8,632 nucleotides of DNA, taken from assembly GCA_030635565.1 (NCBI GenBank), contig DAOVYP010000071.1, forward strand, positions 1 to 8,632, given 5' to 3'. Numbering within the stretch: the stretch's first letter is position 1; each line of letters opens with the position of its first letter. Origin of the DNA: Spirochaeta sp. (GTDB taxonomy: Bacteria > Spirochaetota > Spirochaetia > DSM-2461). Position numbers and translations under genes: made by a program. This document shows positions 1 to 6,391 of this stretch, piece after piece. Below the pieces are notes generated by a model. It was not told the origin of the DNA, did no database searches, and worked only from the letters and a program-made list of their open reading frames with translations.

Positions 1-943
1 ACCGGACCCAGGATGCCGCGGGATGAGAATCCAGATATTCGGTTACCTGGGCGGCATTGGTCGAATGCCGTTCCATCCTCAGAGCCAGAGTTTCCAGCCC
101 CTGGAGGAACATCCATATGTTATCAGGGCTCAGACAGGCTCCGAGATTCCTCAACTGCACCAGCCGCATTCGCAGAACAAAGGCCACAGGTGAGAGATCA
201 CCCAGATCGTGAGCATAACGCAGGCCGTGATATCCGGTATCAGGTTCGTTGAATGTGGCAAACTTCGGATCTGTCCAATCGAACTTGCCGGCTGCTGTGA
301 CAATTCCTCCCACTGCGGTTCCATGGCCGCCGATCCATTTCGTAAGGGAATGGATTACCACATCGGCTCCATGATCGATGGCATTCAACAAGTAGGGTGT
401 CGTGAACGTGGCATCGACGATGACCGGTACATGAATGTCTTCCGCAACTTTCTTGATTGCATCGAAATCGGGAACTTTGAGTGATGGATTTCCGATGGTT
501 TCGTAGTAGAACGCTCTTGTCTTTCCGTTTGAAGCGGCCTTCCAGGCTGCTATATCGTGGGGATTAACGAAATTGACCTTGATCCCGAACTGGGGAAGTA
601 TGTCCTTGAACTGGGTATAGGTGCCTCCGTACAGTTCGGTGGATGCCACGATTTCATCACCTTGTTTTGCAACATTGATGATGCTGTTGAAAATAGCTGC
701 GGTGCCGGAAGACAGAGCCAGGGCGCCACTACCTCCCTCAAGGGCCGCCAGACGTGCTTCGAGAACATCCTGTGTGGGGTTATTGAGCCTGGTGTAGATA
801 TGACCGAGCTCTTTGAGAGCAAAAAGATCGGCGGCATGGCCGGTATCCCTGAAATTATATGCGGTGGTTCTGTGAATCGGGACGGCTCTGACGGAATTCT
901 CAGGACCCCATCCTTCATGAATCGCAGTTGTTGAAAAACCCAT
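1..943 (-). CDS. metY: O-acetylhomoserine sulfhydrylase, C-terminal part cut off by the window edge
   Basis: PLP-dependent Cys/Met-metabolism enzyme that makes homocysteine from O-acetylhomoserine and sulfide in the cytoplasm. I translated it by hand: the reading frame stays open from the ATG at 943 to the left edge, giving 314 residues and no stop; family members are usually about 430, so roughly 115 residues are missing. The PLP-binding lysine is Lys202 in HSLTKWIGGHG. The stretch following it (AGKFDWTDP, then FNEPDTGYHGL) and the later NLGACLSPDNMWMFLQGLETL are typical of MetY/Met17 and not of the shorter MetB/cystathionine gamma-lyase enzymes. The start is fixed by the N-terminus MGFSTTAIHEGW and a strong ribosome binding site. 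It is the second gene after cysK and overlaps its stop by one base. The family assignment is firm; the substrate (acetyl- rather than succinyl-homoserine) is inferred from family. Confidence 0.93.
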   Translation of the reverse strand, partial: MGFSTTAIHEGWGPENSVRAVPIHRTTAYNFRDTGHAADLFALKELGHIYTRLNNPTQDVLEARLAALEGGSGALALSSGTAAIFNSIINVAKQGDEIVASTELYGGTYTQFKDILPQFGIKVNFVNPHDIAAWKAASNGKTRAFYYETIGNPSLKVPDFDAIKKVAEDIHVPVIVDATFTTPYLLNAIDHGADVVIHSLTKWIGGHGTAVGGIVTAAGKFDWTDPKFATFNEPDTGYHGLRYAHDLGDLSPVAFVLRMRLVQLRNLGACLSPDNIWMFLQGLETLALRMERHSTNAAQVTEYLDSHPAASWVR

Positions 944-960
944 TAAATCTCCTCCTCCTG
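941..960 (-). promoter_or_regulatory. metY ribosome binding site inside cysK, with TAATG stop-start overlap
   Basis: Read on the minus strand, a purine run GGAGGAGGAG (958-949) lies five bases before the metY ATG (943-941). The ATG shares its A with the last base of the cysK stop TAA (945-943). The Shine-Dalgarno is therefore made of the codons for the CysK C-terminal Glu-Glu-Glu. This arrangement is typical of translational coupling and implies that both proteins come from one message. Confidence 0.8.
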
Positions 961-1872
961 ATAAAGCCATGTACTCAGATAACGTTCACCCGTGTCACAT
1001 CCTACAGTGACGATGGTTTTCCCCTTATTATCATTCAAAGCGGCCAGTTTCATTGCCGCAGCCACATTTCCACCGGCGGAAATACCGAGGAAAATTCCTT
1101 CTTCTTTTGCCAGTATTCTTGCGGTTCTGCCGGCTTCATCGGCGCTGACGGTTATGATTTCATCAATCAGGTTGATATCCATCACACCGGGAATGAAACC
1201 GGCTCCTATGCCCTGAATCTTGTGCGGACCGGCCGGTCGGCCTGAAAGTACCGCTGATGATTCCGGCTCCACGGCCACAGCTTTAACAGCCGGTTTTTGC
1301 TTCTTCAGATATCGCGATACTCCGGTGAATGTACCCCCCGTACCCACTCCGGCGACGAATACATCGATTTTCCCATTCAGATCCCGCCAGATCTCAGGCC
1401 CGGTGGTGGCTTCATGGAAAGCCGGATTCACCGGATTATCGAACTGCTTCAGACTTAAGGCGCCGGGTATTTCCTCGACGAGTTCTTCCGCCCTGCGTAT
1501 AGCTCCGCTCATGCCATCATGGGCCGGAGTCAGATGCAGTGTTGCCCCCAACGCCGTAAGGATGCGGCGGCGTTCGATACTCATGGACTCGGGCATGGTC
1601 AGGGCAAGTCTATAACCCCTCTGAGCGCAGATGTATGCCAGCGCGATACCAGTGTTACCGCTGGTAGGCTCGACTATGAGAGAGTCGGATCCCAGAAGAC
1701 CCTTCTCCTCCGCATCCAGTATCATCGCCAGCCCGAGACGGTCTTTGACGCTGCCCATCGGGTTGGAAGATTCAAGCTTGAGAAAAATCGTGGCTCTGCC
1801 GCTTCCAGAAAGCTTATTGAGCCTGACCAGCGGAGTGTTACCGATTAATTCTGTCACGTTATTGGCTATCAT
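943..1872 (-). CDS. cysK: cysteine synthase (O-acetylserine sulfhydrylase)
   Basis: Fold-type II PLP enzyme that replaces the acetyl group of O-acetylserine with sulfide to give cysteine. From the chosen start it has 309 residues, normal for CysK. Visible landmarks: ELIGNTPLVRL at the N-terminus (8-18); SSNPMGSVKDR with the PLP Schiff-base lysine at Lys43; the substrate-binding PTSGNTG loop at 69-75; the phosphate-binding GVGTGGTFTG loop in the middle; GISAGG near the C-terminus, where many CysK proteins have GISSGA. It lacks the haem and CBS domains of full cystathionine beta-synthases. The frame is open 28 codons further upstream, but that extension lies outside the family's usual N-terminus; the ATG at 1872 follows a GGGGGA stretch by five bases. 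It is translationally coupled to metY. A CBS-like activity on O-acetylserine/homocysteine cannot be excluded from sequence alone. Confidence 0.93.
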   Translation of the reverse strand: MIANNVTELIGNTPLVRLNKLSGSGRATIFLKLESSNPMGSVKDRLGLAMILDAEEKGLLGSDSLIVEPTSGNTGIALAYICAQRGYRLALTMPESMSIERRRILTALGATLHLTPAHDGMSGAIRRAEELVEEIPGALSLKQFDNPVNPAFHEATTGPEIWRDLNGKIDVFVAGVGTGGTFTGVSRYLKKQKPAVKAVAVEPESSAVLSGRPAGPHKIQGIGAGFIPGVMDINLIDEIITVSADEAGRTARILAKEEGIFLGISAGGNVAAAMKLAALNDNKGKTIVTVGCDTGERYLSTWLYQEEEI

Positions 1873-1902
1873 GATGAATCCCCCGGAAAGTTGATAATGT
1901 CG

Positions 1903-1931
1903 AGTGTAATGATCGTCTTTAATCTTTACAA
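1903..1931 (-). promoter_or_regulatory. candidate promoter for cysK-metY
   Basis: On the minus strand, TTGTAA (1931-1926) and TACACT (1908-1903) are separated by exactly 17 bases and each matches the sigma-70 consensus at four of six positions. A start of transcription near 1896 would leave a leader of about 25 bases before the cysK ATG. Position and spacing are good but the boxes are weak. I saw no T-box, S-box or other riboswitch-like fold in the surrounding 1873-2125 gap. Confidence 0.35.
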
Positions 1932-2098
1932 GAGTAGTATTAAAAAATCGCCACATTTGGAAGAGATAAAGTACAGGGCATTACCTGAAGGTATATTTTC
2001 CGGGATTCGGCGACTATTACTGCGCTGTAAGCCCTCTGACACGGAAATCTCACCATCAATTCACCAATGCTTTCATTTTGAGTGCCAAACACAAACTC

Positions 2099-2111
2099 CA
2101 TGCTCTGCATG
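2099..2111 (-). terminator. weak candidate terminator after galE
   Basis: A perfect inverted repeat CATGC-AGA-GCATG starts about 15 bases after the galE stop. On the minus strand it is followed by GGAG and then a T-rich stretch (TTTGTGTTT). The stem has only five pairs and the T run is interrupted, so this is a marginal intrinsic terminator. It is the only hairpin-like candidate I found between galE and cysK. Confidence 0.3.
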
Positions 2112-2125
2112 TGGTGATCGATTCT

Positions 2126-3097
2126 TTATTTGAGGTTTCTGTAAATATTCCAGGTGCTCGCAATCAGGGTTTCAGGATCACTCCGGGTGGCTTCCCAGCC
2201 CAGGAGACTTTTTGCCAGAGTTGAAGTTGCTACCAGATTGGCAGGATCTCCCGGGCGCCTTGGTCCGACCCTGTTGGGAAACTCGACACCCGAAATACGG
2301 ATGGCTTCCCGCACCATATGGGCCACGCTGATTCCTGAATCGCTTCCCAGATTCACCTTGATGCTATGGTTCTCCCGGCACAGGTAGTCCATCGCAAGAA
2401 CATGGGCATCCGCCAGGTCGCTGACATGAACATAATCCCTGATACATGTGCCGTCAGGTGTATCATAGTCATCACCATGGATTATGACTTCATCCCTGAT
2501 TCCCGCTGCGGCTTCCATCAGAATCGGCAGAAGGTTCTGGGGATCTTTTTCAGGCTCGGTTACCCGGCCGTCAAAATCATATCCGGCGGCATTGAAATAT
2601 CTGAGTGACGCCGATTTGAGCCCTTTGAGACGGTCATACCAATCCAGCAGGTTCTCGATTTCCAGCTTCGTATAGCCGTAGAAGTTCTCCGGTTCCCTGG
2701 GATGATCCTCATTAATCGGCAGCCGGACCGGTTCACCGAAAATGGCTGCTGAAGAAGAGAATACCAGGGGAGCCGAGTCCGCTTCCGTCATGGCGTTGAG
2801 GAGATTGATGGTTCCACTGATATTATTGACAGCAAATTTTCCCGGATCAATCATCGATTCGCCGGCGGCCTTGAATGCAGCCAGGTGTACAACTCCGTCC
2901 CAACCTGGAGATAATACTTTCTCGAGGAAAGATTTATCCATGATGTCGCCTTCGAAAACTTTGGCGCTTCCGGGAAAATTCACACGGCTGCCGGTCGAGA
3001 AATTATCAAGTACAGCCACAGTGTCTCCCCGGTCGGCGAATGCATGGCAAACATGACTGCCTATGTAGCCGGCACCGCCGACGACGAGAATTTTCAT
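2126..3097 (-). CDS. galE: UDP-glucose 4-epimerase
   Basis: Short-chain dehydrogenase-type NAD-dependent epimerase that interconverts UDP-glucose and UDP-galactose, serving galactose use and supply of galactosyl donors for surface glycans. It has 323 residues from the chosen start, slightly short of the usual 325-340. The N-terminal NAD fold reads KILVVGGAGYIGSH (2-15), with the acidic strand end at Asp31 in LDNFSTG. GEGD-like EGDIMD is at 49-54 and HLAAFKAAGESM at 71-82. The catalytic SSS is at 114-116, the YxxxK pair is Tyr140/Lys144, and RYFNAAG follows. The C-terminal TPDGTCIRDYVHVSDLADAH is characteristic of true GalE. An in-frame extension of 32 codons upstream is rejected because the ATG at 3097 has a strong GGAGGAG ribosome site five bases upstream and begins exactly at the NAD-binding strand. 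It is divergent from the phosphofructokinase gene. Confidence 0.93.
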   Translation of the reverse strand: MKILVVGGAGYIGSHVCHAFADRGDTVAVLDNFSTGSRVNFPGSAKVFEGDIMDKSFLEKVLSPGWDGVVHLAAFKAAGESMIDPGKFAVNNISGTINLLNAMTEADSAPLVFSSSAAIFGEPVRLPINEDHPREPENFYGYTKLEIENLLDWYDRLKGLKSASLRYFNAAGYDFDGRVTEPEKDPQNLLPILMEAAAGIRDEVIIHGDDYDTPDGTCIRDYVHVSDLADAHVLAMDYLCRENHSIKVNLGSDSGISVAHMVREAIRISGVEFPNRVGPRRPGDPANLVATSTLAKSLLGWEATRSDPETLIASTWNIYRNLK

Positions 3098-3131
3098 ATA
3101 AGACTCCTCCGTTATAAAAACGTTACCATTT

Positions 3132-3143
3132 CGTTCGGGAACG
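3132..3143. repeat. 12-bp dyad CGTTC-GG-GAACG
   Basis: The arms CGTTC and GAACG are perfect reverse complements around a two-base centre. The loop is too short for a useful hairpin, so a protein-binding site is the more natural reading. It lies about 35 bp upstream of the galE start and about 80 bp upstream of the kinase start. Chance occurrence is possible for a repeat this short. Confidence 0.35.
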
Positions 3144-3160
3144 TGGGAATACATTCTGCG

Positions 3161-3170
3161 CTTGCGCAAG
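3161..3170. repeat. 10-bp perfect palindrome CTTGCGCAAG, possible operator
   Basis: CTTGCGCAAG is its own reverse complement. It overlaps the candidate -35 box of the phosphofructokinase gene (TTGCGC at 3162-3167), a position where a bound repressor could block polymerase. No second copy was noticed in the window. The sequence alone does not identify a regulator. Confidence 0.35.
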
Positions 3171-3225
3171 GTACATCTCTTCGCCATATTCAAAGCATAT
3201 GATTCGACAATCAGGAGGAACCGTC

Positions 3226-4551
3226 ATGGCAGAATTCAAATACAATTTTCAAATCCCAACCCTTGGCCCCTGCAAAGTCCACTCTCCCAAACCATACTCG
3301 ACGAAATACGGAGACGCCATCGCCAATTACACCCGGAACGATCAATACATACTGCGGTCCAATACCACCGACGCTTCCACCGTCGGCCCCGACTACGATC
3401 CGGCCTGGATGCTCGAAGAAGCCGGCCCCCGGGAAAAAATCTATTTCGCCCCCAACCATGTGCATGCCGCAATCGTCACTTGCGGTGGGCTTTGCCCGGG
3501 TTTGAACGATGTCATCCGTGCCATCACCCGGACTCTCTGGTATTTCTACGGTATAGAGCGGATCAGCGGGATTCGTTACGGATATCGGGGATTCCGGTCG
3601 GATTTCAACTTCACCCCCATACAGCTCAACCCCGATATCGTGGATGATATACACAATCTGGGAGGCTCAATGCTGGGTTCTTCCCGGGGTTATGGCGATG
3701 TCGAGCCTATTGTGGATGCCCTGGAGCGGATGAATATCAATGTGCTGTTCACTATCGGAGGTGATGGAACACAGAAAGGAAGTCTTGAAATCTCCGAGGA
3801 AATCGCGAAACGGGGTCTCAAGATCGCCTGTGTCGGCATTCCGAAAACCATCGATAACGATATTATGTTCGTTCAGAAATCGTTCGGTTTCGATACTGCC
3901 GTGGCCAAAGCCGTGGAAGCCGTAGGCGCCGCACATGTGGAAGCCAAGAGCGCTCCCGACGGCATCGGCCTGGTGAAAGTCATGGGCCGGGATTCGGGAT
4001 TCATCGCTGCTCATACCACATTGTCAACCAGTGATGTGAATTTCTGTCTCATCCCGGAGATCCCTTTCTCCCTCGAAGGGGAAAACGGATTGTTGAAAAG
4101 CCTGGAGCGGAGACTGGACAAACGCAAGCACGCGGTCATTCTGGTTGCCGAGGGGGCGGGGCAGGAATTGCTCAAATCAGGTAAGGACGGGGAAGATGAT
4201 TCAGGGAACAAGTCTTACGGAAATATCGGCTTGTATCTGAAAGATGCCATCCAAAAATACCTCACCGGGAAAGGACGTGAGGCTAACATCAAATACATCG
4301 ATCCGAGCTATATTATTCGAGCTACACCGGCCAATCCGGTAGATTCTCATTACTGTGCACGTCTTGGGGCCAATGCGGTTCATACAGCCATGACCGGACG
4401 TACCGGCTGCATCATCGGGCAGTGGAGCAATTCTCTGGTACACGTTCCGATTCAGATGGCCACCTTCAAACGAAAACAGGTGAACAACGAGGGACGGCTA
4501 TGGCGGGACGTCCTGGAATCCACCCGTCAGCCGATTTCCATGGTGGGATGA
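3226..4551 (+). CDS. pfk: 6-phosphofructokinase, predicted ATP-dependent, plant/protist-like type
   Basis: Phosphorylates fructose 6-phosphate to the 1,6-bisphosphate, the committed step of glycolysis. It has 441 residues, much longer than the 320-residue E. coli PfkA and similar to plant, trypanosome and spirochaete enzymes of the PPi-PFK-related group. Motifs: CGGLCPGLND (86-95) near the phosphoryl donor; GGDGT (178-182); PKTIDND (206-212) with the catalytic base Asp210; MGRDSG (253-258); PEIPF (277-281); then YIDPSYIIRATPANPVD. The residue after GGD is Gly181, not the Asp of PPi enzymes, and the next selector is Lys207. In characterised relatives the Gly plus Lys combination goes with ATP use. 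The ATG at 3226 is chosen over one nine codons upstream because AGGAGGAA ends five bases before it. It is the only plus-strand gene in the window. PPi use is less likely but not excluded. Confidence 0.92.
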   Translation: MAEFKYNFQIPTLGPCKVHSPKPYSTKYGDAIANYTRNDQYILRSNTTDASTVGPDYDPAWMLEEAGPREKIYFAPNHVHAAIVTCGGLCPGLNDVIRAITRTLWYFYGIERISGIRYGYRGFRSDFNFTPIQLNPDIVDDIHNLGGSMLGSSRGYGDVEPIVDALERMNINVLFTIGGDGTQKGSLEISEEIAKRGLKIACVGIPKTIDNDIMFVQKSFGFDTAVAKAVEAVGAAHVEAKSAPDGIGLVKVMGRDSGFIAAHTTLSTSDVNFCLIPEIPFSLEGENGLLKSLERRLDKRKHAVILVAEGAGQELLKSGKDGEDDSGNKSYGNIGLYLKDAIQKYLTGKGREANIKYIDPSYIIRATPANPVDSHYCARLGANAVHTAMTGRTGCIIGQWSNSLVHVPIQMATFKRKQVNNEGRLWRDVLESTRQPISMVG

Positions 4552-4571
4552 ATTCCGGATTCTGCTGACCT

Positions 4572-4591
4572 CCGGCACGCCGGTAATTATT
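4572..4591 (+). terminator. weak candidate terminator between the convergent genes
   Basis: CCGG-CACG-CCGG (4572-4583) follows the phosphofructokinase stop by about 20 bases and is followed by TAATTATT. The stem is GC-rich but only four to five pairs long, and the T stretch is broken by A. It overlaps the last codons of the oppositely oriented acyltransferase gene. It may serve the plus strand only; no T run follows it on the minus strand. Confidence 0.35.
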
Positions 4592-5288
4592 CCTCTTTTA
4601 ATCCGTATCCGTTACCTTCCCGGATAATCGTATCACGGATGATTTTCTCAGCTTGCTCGGTCATACGGGCTGCACGGTGACGCAGCCGCTCTCCGGAATT
4701 GTGAAAATTACGGGGATGCATCGGTTCTCCCACCACCAATTTAATACCTGGCGGCCACCATGGCAGAAAACGGTGAATCTGTCTTTTAAGAAGTATTTCC
4801 GTGAGTGGTATCAGTGGTACATCATGAAGACATGCGAACCAGGCCGCACCGATCATGAATCCTTCGGGTCTCTGGTTTCGTGGTTTCAGAACTCCTTCAG
4901 GGAAGAAATGGACCAATTCACCATTGTTCAGGCATCTCCGAACGGTTGCTGCAATCGCCATTGGATGGTCTTCAGGGATTCCCATAACCCCCATTATCCA
5001 GTTGAACCATCCGGCATCCGGCCGAAGTATATTGGCCTCCTCCGCTGTGAATCTGACCAATCGTGGCCAGGCTGCGTGCCAGACAAAAAACCACTCGAAA
5101 TAGATGCAGTGATTCATGATAGAGACGGTCGCCCCCGAAGCTTTCAGGCGGCCCTGCCCGGACACCCGCAGTCGATAGAGGGGAATAAACGTCATCCACA
5201 GGAAAGGATAGAATAAATAAGAACCGACTATTCTCAGCCGACGGCGGAACAACGATTCCCTTATCAGTGGACGGTACGACCTTTCCAT
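4587..5288 (-). CDS. PlsC-type lysophospholipid/glycolipid acyltransferase with an unusual HX4E motif
   Basis: Membrane-associated acyltransferase of 233 residues. A hydrophobic N-terminal segment (about 22-40) is followed by the family blocks: motif I at NHCIYFEW with His60 and Glu65, motif III FFPEG (128-132) and motif IV VPLIP (157-161). The normal motif I is HX4D; here the acidic residue is Glu, and I checked the GAG codon at 5096-5094. Family members transfer an acyl chain to a hydroxyl, usually of lysophosphatidate, but several modify other acceptors. The gene overlaps the preceding glycosyltransferase gene by 25 bases and starts at the only usable Met (next is residue 32), with GGGGGT five bases upstream. 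The close linkage suggests the acceptor is the product of that glycosyltransferase. An orthodox role as 1-acylglycerol-3-phosphate acyltransferase is the alternative, less likely given the context and motif. Confidence 0.8.
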   Translation of the reverse strand: MERSYRPLIRESLFRRRLRIVGSYLFYPFLWMTFIPLYRLRVSGQGRLKASGATVSIMNHCIYFEWFFVWHAAWPRLVRFTAEEANILRPDAGWFNWIMGVMGIPEDHPMAIAATVRRCLNNGELVHFFPEGVLKPRNQRPEGFMIGAAWFACLHDVPLIPLTEILLKRQIHRFLPWWPPGIKLVVGEPMHPRNFHNSGERLRHRAARMTEQAEKIIRDTIIREGNGYGLKEE

Positions 5289-6391
5289 AAATACCCCCGG
5301 CCTTTTTTGGACAGAAAAATTGAATGAACTGATAGAATGATGGCCCAGATGAAGTGCACGGGATACAGAAAAGTAGTGTACCAGGGTAGTCTGCGGTCCA
5401 TCATCGTGATGCCCCAGGCTGCAAGAACCAATAGAATCCCGATTCCCAGAAGCCGGGATAAGGGATTGCCTGTAAACGCCCCGGTGATGGCCAGGGGGAT
5501 AGGCAACAGCAGTAATACGATCATGACGAAGCTCATAAAGATGAACGGATAAATCTTATTATCGAAATACTCGTACAATACACGCATGATTCCCATCCGG
5601 GCATGCTGCATCGAATCGTACATGTTCCCCGAGATATGTTTCTTGGCATCCAGGAATACCTGGCTGAAACCCTTGCCTTTCAGGTATCTGGCCATCTGTA
5701 TGTCCTCATTAATCTTGTTTCTCACCGGTTGAAAGCCTCCGGTTTCATCCAAAACCCGGGAACGGACGCAGAAATACTGTCCGATTGCATGAGAGAACAT
5801 GTAGGTTTTACTATGGCGAAACAACCAGAGAGGCAGGAGAAAAGATGTGGCCAGGTACATCACCGGGAAGAGCAGGTATTCCATTTTTTCAGGTGTTGTA
5901 TGCATGGGATACCCTGAGAGAAAATCCACTTTATGGTGCTCCATATTCGTCACGGTCCATGTGATCAGATCAGGGCCGGGTCTCATATCGGCATCGATGA
6001 ATAGAAGGATCTCCCCGGCGGCAGCTTCGGTGAGCTGCTGCATGGCATACGGCTTCCCCTTCCACCCGTCGGGAAGATTGCGTCCCTTGAGGATCCGGAA
6101 TCTGCTTCTGTCCTCAGAAAAGTGCCGGATAACCTCCCAGGTATTATCATCCGAATTGTCATCAATGACGATCACTTCGTAATTTTTGTAATCCTGCTCA
6201 GTGAGACACTCCAGTGTCGGGCCGATCCTGGCCGCTTCGTTCCTGGCCGGAATCAGGACTGAAACCATCGGGCCATCGGTACATGTCGATTTCCGGGATA
6301 CGGTGCGCAGGTATATGATATTGGCCAGTGTGAAAATAAGCATATAAATACCGGTGGTTATCACCAACCATGCATATACGGTTCCGGTCAA
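5264..6391 (-). CDS. membrane glycosyltransferase, family 2, CrtQ/HpnB-like
   Basis: GT-A fold transferase that moves a sugar from a nucleotide donor to an acceptor, probably a lipid at the cytoplasmic face. From the chosen start it has 375 residues. An N-terminal membrane helix (about 5-27) precedes the catalytic domain: SVLIPARNE (44-52), VIDDNSDD (75-82), WKGKP (110-114), metal-binding DAD (133-135) and the ED pair (229-230) in KINEDIQMA. Three C-terminal hydrophobic stretches follow. The NLPDGWKGKP stretch recalls the carotenoid glycosyltransferase CrtQ and hopanoid-associated HpnB; this is recall, not a search. I chose TTG at 6391, which overlaps the upstream stop as TTGA and has GGGAGG seven bases before it. 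A GTG at 6406, five codons upstream with GGAG, is a real alternative. The donor and acceptor are unknown. The 25-base overlap with the acyltransferase gene implies coordinated synthesis. Confidence 0.85.
   Translation of the reverse strand: MTGTVYAWLVITTGIYMLIFTLANIIYLRTVSRKSTCTDGPMVSVLIPARNEAARIGPTLECLTEQDYKNYEVIVIDDNSDDNTWEVIRHFSEDRSRFRILKGRNLPDGWKGKPYAMQQLTEAAAGEILLFIDADMRPGPDLITWTVTNMEHHKVDFLSGYPMHTTPEKMEYLLFPVMYLATSFLLPLWLFRHSKTYMFSHAIGQYFCVRSRVLDETGGFQPVRNKINEDIQMARYLKGKGFSQVFLDAKKHISGNMYDSMQHARMGIMRVLYEYFDNKIYPFIFMSFVMIVLLLLPIPLAITGAFTGNPLSRLLGIGILLVLAAWGITMMDRRLPWYTTFLYPVHFIWAIILSVHSIFLSKKGRGYLWKGRTVH

Larger units (their letters stand above)
3098..3225. promoter_or_regulatory. divergent control region between galE and the phosphofructokinase gene
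   Basis: This 128-bp gap must hold the promoters for both flanking genes. Both ribosome sites are clear: GGAGGAG for galE at its left end (minus strand, 3110-3104) and AGGAGGAA at 3213-3220 for the kinase gene. The best promoter candidate for the kinase gene is TTGCGC (3162-3167), 17 bases, CATATT (3185-3190), with four of six matches in the -10. Two perfect dyads lie between the genes (3132-3143 and 3161-3170). No convincing galE promoter was found. Confidence 0.5.

Noticed and set aside
550..934. Long open frames on both strands within the metY region
   Set aside because: The minus-strand frame from 943 to the left edge encodes an unmistakable MetY; the others are out-of-frame shadows.
1940..2101. 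A 53-codon open frame on the minus strand between galE and cysK, starting MEFVFGTQNESIG
   Set aside because: It has no ribosome binding site, no recognisable motif and overlaps the candidate galE terminator; a frame this short is expected by chance.
1873..2125. Possible riboswitch or T-box leader upstream of cysK-metY
   Set aside because: No S-box, T-box or other known leader motif was recognised, and the nearest candidate promoter leaves a leader of only about 25 bases.
3111..3116. TATAAC on the minus strand as a -10 box for galE
   Set aside because: Transcription would begin inside the galE ribosome site, and no -35 box lies at suitable spacing.
3198..3203. TATGAT as a -10 box for the phosphofructokinase gene
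   Set aside because: Five of six matches, but no -35-like hexamer occurs 16-18 bases upstream; kept only as a less likely alternative to CATATT at 3185-3190.
3211..3654. A 147-codon minus-strand frame opposite the phosphofructokinase gene
   Set aside because: It is the shadow of a securely identified gene; no motif, no ribosome site, and a composition dictated by the opposite frame.
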